From NCBI GenBank assembly GCA_938016505.1, contig CALLWN010000008.1, positions 1 to 9,029 on the forward strand: a DNA stretch of 9,029 bases, in the 5' to 3' direction. The position numbers were made by a program, and so were the translations under genes. Numbering within the stretch: position 1 is the first letter of the stretch; each line of letters opens with the position of its first letter. Below the pieces are notes generated by a model that was not told the origin of the DNA, did no database searches, and was given only the letters and a program-made list of their open reading frames with translations. Shown one piece after another: positions 1 to 7,075 of this stretch. Source of the stretch: an uncultured Sphingomonadaceae bacterium. Its GTDB lineage: Bacteria; Pseudomonadota; Alphaproteobacteria; Sphingomonadales; Sphingomonadaceae.

Positions 1-1070
1 GCTGCTCTTCGAAGCCAGCGGCGAGGCCTTGGCACGACGCCGAAGCAGTCCTCGAGCGCTGCCTCGAACTGGTCTACTGCTGCGTCCCAGCTGAACTGGG
101 CGGCCCGGGCGATCGCTGCCGCACGCGGAATCCGCAAGGCAGCCGTGACCGCCGCCCCCAGATCCGCGTCGAGCACGCCGGCACCGCTGTCGGCCACAAC
201 ATCGATCGGGCCTGGCACAGGATAGGCTGCGACAGGCAGCCCGCTCGCCATCGCCTCGACAAGCACCAGCCCGAAGGTGTCGGTGCGGCTCGGGAACACG
301 AACAGGTCGGCGCCTGCATAGGCCCGCGCCAGCGGCTCTCCCGACAGCGCACCGAGGAACAGGACGCCCGGAAACCGGGCCTTGAGCTCGGCCAGGGCCG
401 GGCCATCGCCCACCACCACTTTCGAGCCCGGCACGTCGAGCGAGAGGAAGGCCTCGAGGTTCTTCTCGACTGCCACGCGGCCGACGTTGAGAAGGATCGG
501 TCGAGCGAGGCCGCGATAGGCCTCCGGACTTGGAAGGCCTGCCCGGAATTGCTCCAGGTCGACCCCGCGGGACCAGATCCGCGTCTGCTCAAGGCCATGC
601 TCCGCAAGTTCCGCGGCAAGCGTCGGCGTTGCAACGAGGATCGCGCGTGCCGGCTTGTGGAACCAGGACAGGAAGCGCCAGCCGTGCCGGGCCGGGAGCC
701 CGGTCCGGGCTTCGACATAATCGGGGAAGCGGGTGTGGAAGCTGGTGGTGAAGCTGCGCCGTACCCGGAGGCAATGCCGCCTTGCTGCAAGGCCAAGCGG
801 GCCTTCGGTTGCAATATGGACTGCATTGGAACGGTGGGCCTCGACCAGGCGGCCCACGGTTCCCGGGCGGGTCAGGGCGAGGCGGATCTCGGGATAGGTC
901 GGGCAGGGCAGGGAGGCAAAGCGATCGGGAGAGATGACGAGCACATCTGCACCGCGGGCGCGCAGTCGCTCGACCGTTGTCTGAAGCGTTCGGACCACGC
1001 CGTTGACCTGAGGGGTCCAGGCATCGGTTACGAGCGCCAGCCGGACCTGGCTCGTGGGTGCGTCCGGCAC
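1..1070 (-). CDS. GT4 family glycosyltransferase, Agt-like, probable diacylglycerol glycosyltransferase (3' end cut by window edge)
   Basis: GT-B fold glycosyltransferase of family 4, read on the minus strand with no stop before the left edge (356 codons visible; the family usually has about 340-400, so it is nearly complete). Seen: an N-terminal nucleotide-fold start LALVTDAW followed by PQVNGVVRTL (residues 11-29); the second-domain strand NVGRVAVEKN (195-204); GDGP (221-224), typical of nucleotide-sugar binding; and FPSRTDTFGLVLVEAM (259-274), the EX7E-type donor-phosphate motif with Asp264 in the first position and Glu272 in the second. It follows the PlcP-like gene by 10 bp if the GTG at 1070 is used; a TTG at 1091, overlapping that gene, is a weaker alternative. 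Neither start has a good ribosome site, so translational coupling is likely. Database names would probably be GDP-mannose-dependent mannosyltransferase or family 1 glycosyltransferase. The PHO boxes and PlcP partner suggest transfer of a sugar to diacylglycerol at the inner membrane face (inference); sugar donor unknown. Confidence 0.88.
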   Translation of the reverse strand, partial: MPDAPTSQVRLALVTDAWTPQVNGVVRTLQTTVERLRARGADVLVISPDRFASLPCPTYPEIRLALTRPGTVGRLVEAHRSNAVHIATEGPLGLAARRHCLRVRRSFTTSFHTRFPDYVEARTGLPARHGWRFLSWFHKPARAILVATPTLAAELAEHGLEQTRIWSRGVDLEQFRAGLPSPEAYRGLARPILLNVGRVAVEKNLEAFLSLDVPGSKVVVGDGPALAELKARFPGVLFLGALSGEPLARAYAGADLFVFPSRTDTFGLVLVEAMASGLPVAAYPVPGPIDVVADSGAGVLDADLGAAVTAALRIPRAAAIARAAQFSWDAAVDQFEAALEDCFGVVPRPRRWLRRA

Positions 1071-1080
1071 CGGGGTTTTC

Positions 1081-2022
1081 TCAGCTGGCAACCGCTGCCG
1101 ACCACCGCCGCCCGGGCCTTGCAAGTTCAGCGCGCTTGCGCGCGGCCCAGTCGATCAGTTCCATCCGGCCGTCGTGATGTTCGACGAGTGCTGTGCAGCT
1201 TTCGACCCAGTCCCCGTCATTGTAATAGGTGATCGAGCCCATTTCGCGAATTTCTGCGGAATGGATGTGGCCACAGACGACGCCATCCGCGCCACGAAGC
1301 AGGGCGGCATGGGCGACCGCGTCCTCGAAGGCCGAAATGAACTCGACGGCCCGCTTGACCTTGTGCTTCAGGTGCGCGGACAGCGACCAGTAGGGCAGCC
1401 CGAAGGCGCGCCTCGCTGCATTGAACCAGATGTTGAGACGCAGCAACAAGGCATAGGCATGATCGCCGAGAAAGGCGAGCCAGCGGGCGTAAAGAACCAC
1501 GCCGTCGAACTCGTCGCCGTGCAGCACGAGAAGCTTGCGGCCATCGACGGTCTCGTGCACCGCCTCGGCCACAATCTCGATATCGCCAAACGTCAACCCG
1601 ACGAAGTCGCGCGCCACCTCGTCGTGATTTCCGGGGATGTAGACGACCCGCGTCCCCTTCTTGGCCATCTTCATCACCCGGCGGACGACGTCGTTGTGGC
1701 GCGTCGGCCAGTACCAGCCACGCTTCAGGCGCCATCCATCGATGATGTCACCGACGAGATAGAGCGTCTCGCATTTGACCGAGTGCAGGAAGTCCCAGAG
1801 CATGTCGGCGTTGCAGCCAGGCGTCCCGAGATGGATGTCGGAGATGAAGACCGTTCGAACCCGGAGCTTCTCGGGCCGCTCGTCACCATCCTCTTCGGTC
1901 AGCCAGGCTGGCCCTCCGGTGGCCACAACCGTGAGCGCCACGGCCTCCATCCGGACCGATCGGCCGCTCTCCGCGCGGGTCAGCTCTTCATCACACCGCT
2001 CTGCCGCTGACCGGGTCGCCAT
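1081..2022 (-). CDS. plcP: PlcP-like phospholipase C (calcineurin-type metallophosphoesterase; usually auto-named UDP-2,3-diacylglucosamine diphosphatase)
   Basis: A 313-residue metallophosphoesterase with all two-metal-site motifs in order: SDIHLG (Asp62, His64), GDIIDGW (Asp92), GNHDE (Asn132, His133), HGDEFD (His168) and GHIH (His252, His254). Residues 56-290 form the catalytic domain; the first 55 residues are an extra, polar N-terminal stretch with no signal peptide. LpxH proteins are near 240 residues, and alphaproteobacteria normally use LpxI for that lipid A step, so LpxH is unlikely. The conserved blocks WRLKRGWYWP, GLPYWSLS and NDGDWVESC agree with the PlcP group as I recall it. PlcP of Sinorhizobium meliloti removes the head-group phosphate from phospholipids, giving diacylglycerol, under phosphate limitation. 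The glycosyltransferase follows directly and a PHO-box array precedes the gene, which fits that role. The ATG at 2022 has GAGG (2032-2035) nine bases upstream; Met25 at 1950 is a possible later start. Confidence 0.9.
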   Translation of the reverse strand: MATRSAAERCDEELTRAESGRSVRMEAVALTVVATGGPAWLTEEDGDERPEKLRVRTVFISDIHLGTPGCNADMLWDFLHSVKCETLYLVGDIIDGWRLKRGWYWPTRHNDVVRRVMKMAKKGTRVVYIPGNHDEVARDFVGLTFGDIEIVAEAVHETVDGRKLLVLHGDEFDGVVLYARWLAFLGDHAYALLLRLNIWFNAARRAFGLPYWSLSAHLKHKVKRAVEFISAFEDAVAHAALLRGADGVVCGHIHSAEIREMGSITYYNDGDWVESCTALVEHHDGRMELIDWAARKRAELARPGRRWSAAVAS

Positions 2023-2082
2023 GCTTTCAAACCTCGCTGCGGTAAGCGCCGTGAAATTGTGGAGCCTGCTTGAATAACGCTC

Positions 2083-2088
2083 AATATA
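2083..2088 (-). promoter_or_regulatory. Candidate -10 element of the plcP promoter
   Basis: TATATT on the minus strand matches the sigma-70 -10 consensus at 5 of 6 positions and lies in the most AT-rich spot of the window. It starts 8 bases after the last PHO half-site, and there is no -35 hexamer at the proper distance. That is the usual layout of PhoB-activated promoters, where the PHO box takes the place of the -35. Transcription would start near 2076, giving an untranslated leader of roughly 50 bases. TATTGA two bases further on is an alternative. Confidence 0.55.
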
Positions 2089-2096
2089 TTGTGGGT

Positions 2097-2136
2097 ATGA
2101 CAGGCTGATGAGGATCGAGTGACGAACCCGTGACAG
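2097..2136 (-). promoter_or_regulatory. Tandem PHO-box array (PhoB binding sites) upstream of plcP
   Basis: Reading the minus strand from 2136 downwards, four 7-mers start at 2136, 2125, 2114 and 2103, exactly 11 bp apart: CTGTCAC, TCGTCAC, TCCTCAT, CTGTCAT, separated by GGGT, TCGA and CAGC. All four end in TCA plus C or T. A PHO box is two CTGTCAY half-sites separated by 4 bp (18 bp), bound by a PhoB dimer in direct-repeat orientation, and two boxes in tandem keep the same 11-bp phase. The outer half-sites match the consensus fully; the inner two match 5 of 7 and 4 to 5 of 7. The array points towards plcP, which starts 75 bp downstream. Control by PhoB during phosphate starvation is inferred from this pattern and from the function of the genes behind it. 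Confidence 0.8.
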
Positions 2137-2166
2137 GGCTTTGCCATCGCCTGTCCTGCGTGCGCC

Positions 2167-3156
2167 TCAGGTGCCGTCAGCCCGCAGAGGTCGTGACAGG
2201 AGCCGCCTTGCTGCCTCTGCGGCCGAGACCCGGTCTGCGACAAGATCGTCAACCGCCTTGGCGATGGGCATGTCGACACCAAGACGGGCCGCCTCCCTCA
2301 CGAGCACGGGCGCGGTCAGCGCGCCTTCGGCCACCGTGCGCCGGCCCGCAAGAATCTCGGCAGCACGGCTGCCCTGGCCGAGCGCCACGCCCAGCGACAT
2401 GTTGCGCGACTGCGTGCTTCCGCAGGTGAGCACGAGATCGCCAAGGCCGGCGAGGCCTGCAACCGTTTCGGCCCTGCCGCCGCGCGCAACCGCAAAGCGC
2501 GTCATCTCGGCAAAGCCACGGGCGACGAGCGCTGCACGGGCGCTGTCGCCGAGGTCGGCGCCGATCACCACCCCGCAGGCGATGGCAAGCACATTCTTGA
2601 CCGCGCCGCCGACTTCGGCGCCGATCAGGTCATCGGAGGCATAGGGGCGGAAGCTGGGGCGCGCGAACTGCCGGGCAAGGGCGTGGGCAGCTTCGAGGCT
2701 CGGGGCCGCAAGGGTCACTGCAGTCGGCTTGCCTGCTGCGACGTCGGCCGCGAAGCTCGGCCCGGACAGCACGGCAAGCGGCGCACCGGGTGCGACTGCG
2801 GCCGCGACTTCGCTCATCAGAAGCCCGGTTCCGGCTTCGATCCCCTTGGCGCACAGCAGGAGCGCGCCGGCCCTTTCCCATGGCAGGGCCGAAAGAACGG
2901 CGCGCAGATGTTGTGCCGGCGTGACGAGCAGCCAGGGTGTGCCGGCTGCGCCGCGCGCAAGCTCGCCGGGGTCGGCGGTTGCGCGGATCCCGGGGCGCAG
3001 CCTCACACCGGCAAGGAACAGCGGATTCTCGCGATTCCGGTTGATGGCTTCCGCGACCTCGGGCTCGCGGGCCCAGAGCAGCACTGGCGTGCCGTCGCTG
3101 GCCACCGCCTGGGCCAGCGCCGTCCCCCAGGCACCGGCCCCGACAACCGCGATCAT
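2167..3156 (-). CDS. gpsA: NAD(P)H-dependent glycerol-3-phosphate dehydrogenase
   Basis: Cytoplasmic enzyme that reduces dihydroxyacetone phosphate to sn-glycerol 3-phosphate, the backbone precursor of phospholipids. The 329-residue protein has the normal family length and both domains. The Rossmann fold begins at residue 1 with GAGAWGTALA (6-15) for NAD(P)H; CAKGIE (102-107) and SGPSFAADV (131-139) follow. The helical C-terminal domain carries GGAVKNVLAIACG (183-195) with the catalytic Lys187, then GLAGLGDLVLTC (234-245) and Arg251-Asn252, which bind the substrate phosphate. The ATG overlaps the tsaD stop as ATGA (3153-3156). A good ribosome site, GGGGGTGA, lies inside the end of tsaD, with its GGTGA ending four bases before the start codon. 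It is the last gene of the gyrA-tsaD-gpsA run; the 144-bp spacer after it shows no convincing terminator. Confidence 0.97.
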   Translation of the reverse strand: MIAVVGAGAWGTALAQAVASDGTPVLLWAREPEVAEAINRNRENPLFLAGVRLRPGIRATADPGELARGAAGTPWLLVTPAQHLRAVLSALPWERAGALLLCAKGIEAGTGLLMSEVAAAVAPGAPLAVLSGPSFAADVAAGKPTAVTLAAPSLEAAHALARQFARPSFRPYASDDLIGAEVGGAVKNVLAIACGVVIGADLGDSARAALVARGFAEMTRFAVARGGRAETVAGLAGLGDLVLTCGSTQSRNMSLGVALGQGSRAAEILAGRRTVAEGALTAPVLVREAARLGVDMPIAKAVDDLVADRVSAAEAARRLLSRPLRADGT

Positions 3157-4184
3157 GCCTTCACCCCCGCGCCGCGCACCGGCTCGGCTGCCGGGTCCAA
3201 TGGCCAGCGCGGTCGCGCCGCCATGTCGGGATCATCGGCAAGACCCGCTTCCCGCCGCTCGATCGCCGCCCAGGCCACCATCGCTGCATTGTCGGTGCAA
3301 AGTGCGGGCGGCGGCACGACGAGGCGGACCCCATGTTGCCCGGCAAGGGTAGCAAGCGCGGCGCGGATCGCGCCGTTGGCTGCAACCCCGCCCGCGGCAA
3401 CCAGTGCCGTCGCTGCGGGAAAGGCCTCAAGAGCGCGCGCGGTGCGGTCGACAAGGCAGGCGGTGACGGCCTCCTGGAAGCCGGCCGCGATGTCGACCGG
3501 TGCGTGGCGGCCGGTTTCGACCGCGCGCAGGACAGCGGTCTTGAGCCCGGCAAAGCTGAAGTGCGGCTCGTGTGAGCCGACCAACGGCCGGGGAAGGGGG
3601 ACTGCGGCGGGATCCCCAAGCCTGGCTTCTGCCTCCACCGCCGGCCCCCCGGGGAAGCCGAGCCCGAGAAGCTTTGCCACCTTGTCGAACGCCTCGCCGG
3701 CGGCATCGTCGATCGTGGTCGCAAGCCGGCGGTAGCGCCCGACAGCCTCCACGCCAACAAGCTGGCAGTGCCCGCCAGAGACCAGCAGCAGCAGATAGGG
3801 AAAGCGGAGGCTGGGGTCGACAAGCCTTGGCGACAGCGCGTGGGCCTCAAGATGGTTGACCGGAATGAATGGCTTTTCGGCGCCAAGCGCCAGCGCCTGC
3901 CCCGTCACCAGCCCGACCATGACTGCACCCACCAGCCCCGGCCCGGCAGTTGCCGCGATCGCGTCCACGTCCGCGAGCACAAGCCCGGCCTCGGCCAGCA
4001 CGGCGTCTGCCATGGGGGTGAGCCGCTCGACATGGGCGCGCGCGGCAAGCTCGGGCACGACCCCGCCAAAGGGCGCATGCACCTCCACCTGGCTTGCCAC
4101 CCGCTGGGCGAGGATCCGCCTTTCGGCGGTGACGAGGGCGACAGCCGTCTCGTCGCAGCTCGACTCGAGGCCGAGCACGATCAT
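3153..4184 (-). CDS. tsaD: tRNA N6-adenosine threonylcarbamoyltransferase (t6A synthesis, Kae1/YgjD family)
   Basis: Transfers the threonylcarbamoyl group made by TsaC to A37 of tRNAs that read ANN codons, working with TsaB and TsaE in the cytoplasm. The 343-residue product is full length for bacterial TsaD and has the ASKHA-type fold: ESSCDETAVAL near the N terminus (7-17), VVPELAARAH (42-51), ATAGPGLVGA (78-87), the metal-binding HLEAH (His111, His115), LVSGGHCQL (134-142), GGVAAN (265-270) and CTDNAAM (296-302) with the third metal ligand Asp299. The start codon overlaps the gyrA stop as ATGA (4181-4184). The nearest GA-rich ribosome-like stretch (GAGGAGAA) sits about 20 bases upstream, too far for normal use, so translation probably depends on coupling to gyrA. 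tsaD next to gpsA is a common alphaproteobacterial pairing. Confidence 0.97.
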   Translation of the reverse strand: MIVLGLESSCDETAVALVTAERRILAQRVASQVEVHAPFGGVVPELAARAHVERLTPMADAVLAEAGLVLADVDAIAATAGPGLVGAVMVGLVTGQALALGAEKPFIPVNHLEAHALSPRLVDPSLRFPYLLLLVSGGHCQLVGVEAVGRYRRLATTIDDAAGEAFDKVAKLLGLGFPGGPAVEAEARLGDPAAVPLPRPLVGSHEPHFSFAGLKTAVLRAVETGRHAPVDIAAGFQEAVTACLVDRTARALEAFPAATALVAAGGVAANGAIRAALATLAGQHGVRLVVPPPALCTDNAAMVAWAAIERREAGLADDPDMAARPRWPLDPAAEPVRGAGVKA

Positions 4185-6913
4185 GATGCGCGCGTCGCCC
4201 CGTTCTCCTCGCCGGGCCCGTCTCCGTCGCTCTCCTCGGTGTCGCGGATGCGGGCTGCGGACACCACATGTTCGTCGTCCGCCACCTTGAACAGGGTGAC
4301 GCCCATCGTCGCCCGGCCGGCAATGCGGATATCCGCCACGCCCAGGCGGATGAGCTTGCCCTGGTCGGTCACGAGCATGATCTGCTCGCTCGACTCCACC
4401 GGGAAGCTCGCCACCACCTGGCCGTTGCGCGCCGAGGTGTCGATGTTGACGATCCCCTTGCCGCCGCGGTTGGTCCGCCGATATTCGTAGGCCGACGAAC
4501 GCTTGCCATAGCCATTGGCGGTGATGGTCAGGATGAACTGCTCGCGCTGCTGCAGCTCGGCGAAGCGCTCGGGCGAGAGCCCCTCGAGCGGCTGCGGGCT
4601 CGTCTTCCAGGGGGCGGAGCGCAGATAGGCCTCGCGCTCCTCGGCGCTTGTCCCCACCCGGTTCAGCACCGAGACCGAGATGACCTCGTCATCGGCATCG
4701 AGGTCCATGCCGCGCACGCCGGTCGAGGTGCGCGACTGGAACTCGCGCACGGCTGTCACCTCGAAGCGCACCGCCTTGCCCGAGCGCGCAGCGAGCAGCA
4801 CATCCTGGCTCTCGTGACAGAGCACGACTCCAATGAGCCGGTCGTGCGTCCCCTCGTCGAAGCGCATGGCGATCTTCCCGTTGGAGGGGATGTTGGCGAA
4901 GGCGTCCATGCTGTTGCGGCGCACCAGTCCGCGCGCGGTGGCAAACATGACGTGGAGCCGGCTCCATTCGCTCTCCTCCTCGGGGAGAGGCAGGACGGTC
5001 GTGATGGTCTCGCCCGGCTCCAGCGGCAGCAGGTTGGCCATGGCCCGGCCCCTGGTTGCCGGACCGCCCTCAGGCAGCCGCCAGACCTTCAGCCGGTAGA
5101 CCTTGCCGGCCGAGGAGAAGAACAGCACCGGCGCATGGGTCGAGGCGACGAACATCTCCGTCACCACATCCTCTTCCTTGGTGGCCATGCCGGTCCGGCC
5201 CTTGCCGCCGCGCTTCTGGGCTCGGTAGACCATGAGGCTGGTCCGCTTGATCCAGCCGGTCGCAGTCACCGTGACCACCATGTCCTCGCGGGCGATCAGA
5301 TCCTCGTCATCGACATCGTCGGCCTCGACAATCTCGCTCAGCCGCGGGGTCGCGAAGCTCGCGCGGACCTCCCGGAGCTCGCTGCGGATCACTTCCACGA
5401 GCCGGGCCCGGCTGCCGAGGATCTCGAGCAGGTCGCTGATCCGTGCGGCGAGCGCCTCGAGCTCGCTGCCGATCTCGTCGCGCCCGAGCGCCGTCAGGCG
5501 GTGCAGCCGCAGATCGAGGATGGCGCGCACCTGCGTGTCGGACAGGCGATAGGTGCCGCCTGTCAGCTCCGCGCTTTCGCGCTCCTGTTCGGCGGCGTCG
5601 ACGAGGCGCAGATAGGGTGCGATCCCGGCGACCGGCCAGTCGCGGACGAGAAGTGCCGCGCGCGCGTCCGCCGGCGTCGCGCTCGCCCTGATGGTCGCAA
5701 CCACCTCGTCGAGATTCTCGACCGCCACGACCAGCCCGAGCAGGACATGGGCCCGGTCGCGTGCCTTCTGGAGCTCGAACCGCGACCGCCTTGTGATGAC
5801 CTGCTCGCGGAACAGGATGAAGGCTTCCACCATGTCGCGCAGGTTGAGCTGCTCGGGCCGGCCGCCGCGCAGCGCGAGCATGTTGACCGCGAACGAGCCT
5901 TGCGCGGGGGTGTGGCGGAACAGCTGGTTGATGACGACATCGGGCACGGCGTCGCGCCGGAGATCAAGCACGATCCGGACCCCCTCGCGGCTGGATTCGT
6001 CACGCAGGTCCGAGACATTCTCGATCCGCCGGTCCTTGATGGCCTCCGCGATCTTCTCGACAAGCAGGCTCTTGCCCTGCTGGAAGGGAATTTCGGAGAT
6101 CACGATCCGGTTGGCGCCGCCAGCGGTCTCGTGCACCACGCGCGACCTGACGATGATCGAGCCGCGCCCGGTCGTCATCGCCTGGATGAGGCCGGAGGTT
6201 CTGAGAATGCGCGCGCCCGTCGGAAAGTCTGGACCCGGCACATGGACCATGAGCGCCTCGGCCGAGAGGCTGCGGTCGTCGAGGAAGGCAAGGCAGGCAT
6301 CCACCACCTCGCCGAGATTGTGGGGGGCGATGTTGGTCGCCATGCCCACTGCAATCCCGCCCGCGCCGTTCACGAGCAGGTTGGGGATCCGCGCCGGCAG
6401 CACGGTCGGCTCCCGTTCCTGCCCGTCATAATTGGGCTGGAAGTCGACCGTATCCTTGTCGAGATCCTCGAGCAGCGCCATCGCGGCCCTCGACAGCCGG
6501 GCCTCGGTGTAGCGCATGGCCGCTGGCGGGTCGGGGTCCATGCTGCCGAAATTGCCCTGCCCATCGATGAGCGGCACGCGCATCGACCAGTCCTGCGCCA
6601 TCCGGGCAAGCGCGTCATAGACTGCGCTGTCGCCGTGCGGGTGGTATTTCCCGATCACGTCGCCGACGATGCGCGCCGACTTCCGGTAGGGCTTGTCGGG
6701 GGTGAAGCCGTTCTCGTTCGCCGCGAACAGGATCCGCCGGTGGACCGGCTTCAGGCCATCGCGCACGTCTGGCAGCGCGCGCGCGACGATGACCGACATG
6801 GCATAGTCGAGGTAGGAGGCCCGCATCTCGTCGACGAGGGAAACGGGCGCAATGTCGCCACCCGGCGCCGGAGATGCGGGGGGCGGTTCGGCGGGATCGT
6901 CAGGTTCGGCCAT
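4181..6913 (-). CDS. gyrA: DNA gyrase subunit A
   Basis: Breakage-reunion subunit of the type II topoisomerase that adds negative supercoils, acting as an A2B2 complex with GyrB. The 910-residue product is complete. The catalytic tyrosine is Tyr135 in AAMRYTEARL; the nearby HPHGDSAVYD (91-100) keeps Ser96 and Asp100, equivalent to Ser83 and Asp87 of E. coli, i.e. the unmutated quinolone-site residues. The tower and coiled-coil regions fill about 360-530. The C-terminal beta-pinwheel starts near 540 and has a GyrA box QKRGGKG (566-572) with Lys in place of the usual second Arg, and a second RGGKG at 816-820. A polar insert of about 45 residues (750-795) interrupts the pinwheel, as is usual in alphaproteobacteria. 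The tail (891-904) is acidic. The ATG has AGGGA (6921-6925) seven bases upstream. It is the first gene of the run with tsaD and gpsA and is divergent from prfC. Confidence 0.98.
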   Translation of the reverse strand: MAEPDDPAEPPPASPAPGGDIAPVSLVDEMRASYLDYAMSVIVARALPDVRDGLKPVHRRILFAANENGFTPDKPYRKSARIVGDVIGKYHPHGDSAVYDALARMAQDWSMRVPLIDGQGNFGSMDPDPPAAMRYTEARLSRAAMALLEDLDKDTVDFQPNYDGQEREPTVLPARIPNLLVNGAGGIAVGMATNIAPHNLGEVVDACLAFLDDRSLSAEALMVHVPGPDFPTGARILRTSGLIQAMTTGRGSIIVRSRVVHETAGGANRIVISEIPFQQGKSLLVEKIAEAIKDRRIENVSDLRDESSREGVRIVLDLRRDAVPDVVINQLFRHTPAQGSFAVNMLALRGGRPEQLNLRDMVEAFILFREQVITRRSRFELQKARDRAHVLLGLVVAVENLDEVVATIRASATPADARAALLVRDWPVAGIAPYLRLVDAAEQERESAELTGGTYRLSDTQVRAILDLRLHRLTALGRDEIGSELEALAARISDLLEILGSRARLVEVIRSELREVRASFATPRLSEIVEADDVDDEDLIAREDMVVTVTATGWIKRTSLMVYRAQKRGGKGRTGMATKEEDVVTEMFVASTHAPVLFFSSAGKVYRLKVWRLPEGGPATRGRAMANLLPLEPGETITTVLPLPEEESEWSRLHVMFATARGLVRRNSMDAFANIPSNGKIAMRFDEGTHDRLIGVVLCHESQDVLLAARSGKAVRFEVTAVREFQSRTSTGVRGMDLDADDEVISVSVLNRVGTSAEEREAYLRSAPWKTSPQPLEGLSPERFAELQQREQFILTITANGYGKRSSAYEYRRTNRGGKGIVNIDTSARNGQVVASFPVESSEQIMLVTDQGKLIRLGVADIRIAGRATMGVTLFKVADDEHVVSAARIRDTEESDGDGPGEENGATRAS

Positions 6914-7075
6914 CCCGACGTCCCTAGAGGCTTTCGCGGCGGCCGCAAACGGGTCCGGAGTTGCCGCGATGTTCTGGCTGCGGCACGGAACCTCCGCGAT
7001 CGCGCCCGCCTGCGCCGGCCGGCTGATCAGTCCGGTGCGATTGAGGCCCGCGCGCGTTCACGCTAGGCCGAGGCC
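6914..7075. other. Divergent gyrA/prfC spacer (162 bp)
   Basis: This should hold the promoters of both gyrA (leftward) and prfC (rightward). I see no convincing -35/-10 pair on either strand; the spacer is very GC-rich and contains GC palindromes such as GCCGGCCGGC near 7014-7023. The only clear signals are the AGGGA ribosome site of gyrA at 6921-6925 and an in-frame TAG at 7064-7066 that limits the prfC start. Confidence 0.5.

Noticed and set aside
74..826. 250-codon minus-strand open frame starting with ATG
   Set aside because: It lies in a different frame from the glycosyltransferase, whose motifs (NVGR, GDGP, FPSRTDTFGL) are unbroken across the same region. Its own product is Arg/Ser/Pro-rich noise.
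1054..2010. 318-codon plus-strand open frame antisense to the plcP-like gene
   Set aside because: Codon-aligned shadow of a gene with complete catalytic motifs; no domain of its own.
1081..2022. Identification as LpxH of lipid A synthesis
   Set aside because: Length, class (LpxI is usual in alphaproteobacteria), glycosyltransferase partner and PHO boxes all favour the PlcP group.
2056..2084. TTGAGC - 17 bp - CACAAT as the plcP promoter (minus strand)
   Set aside because: Each hexamer matches only 4 of 6. The PHO array followed by TATATT is the better-supported arrangement; this is kept only as an alternative start.
2132..2155. Possible hairpin GACAGG ... CCTGTC as a gpsA terminator
   Set aside because: Only six pairs with a 12-base loop and no T run on either side. 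One arm is the first PHO half-site, which explains the sequence better.
2683..3735. 350-codon plus-strand open frame across gpsA and tsaD
   Set aside because: It crosses two well-supported genes and has low-complexity Ala/Arg/Ser composition; a frame shadow.
4268..7066. 932-codon open frame on the plus strand, antisense to gyrA and longer than gyrA
   Set aside because: It is codon-aligned with gyrA, so stops arise only opposite TTA, CTA or TCA codons, which are rare in such GC-rich DNA. The product is His/Asp/Arg-rich with no recognisable domain.
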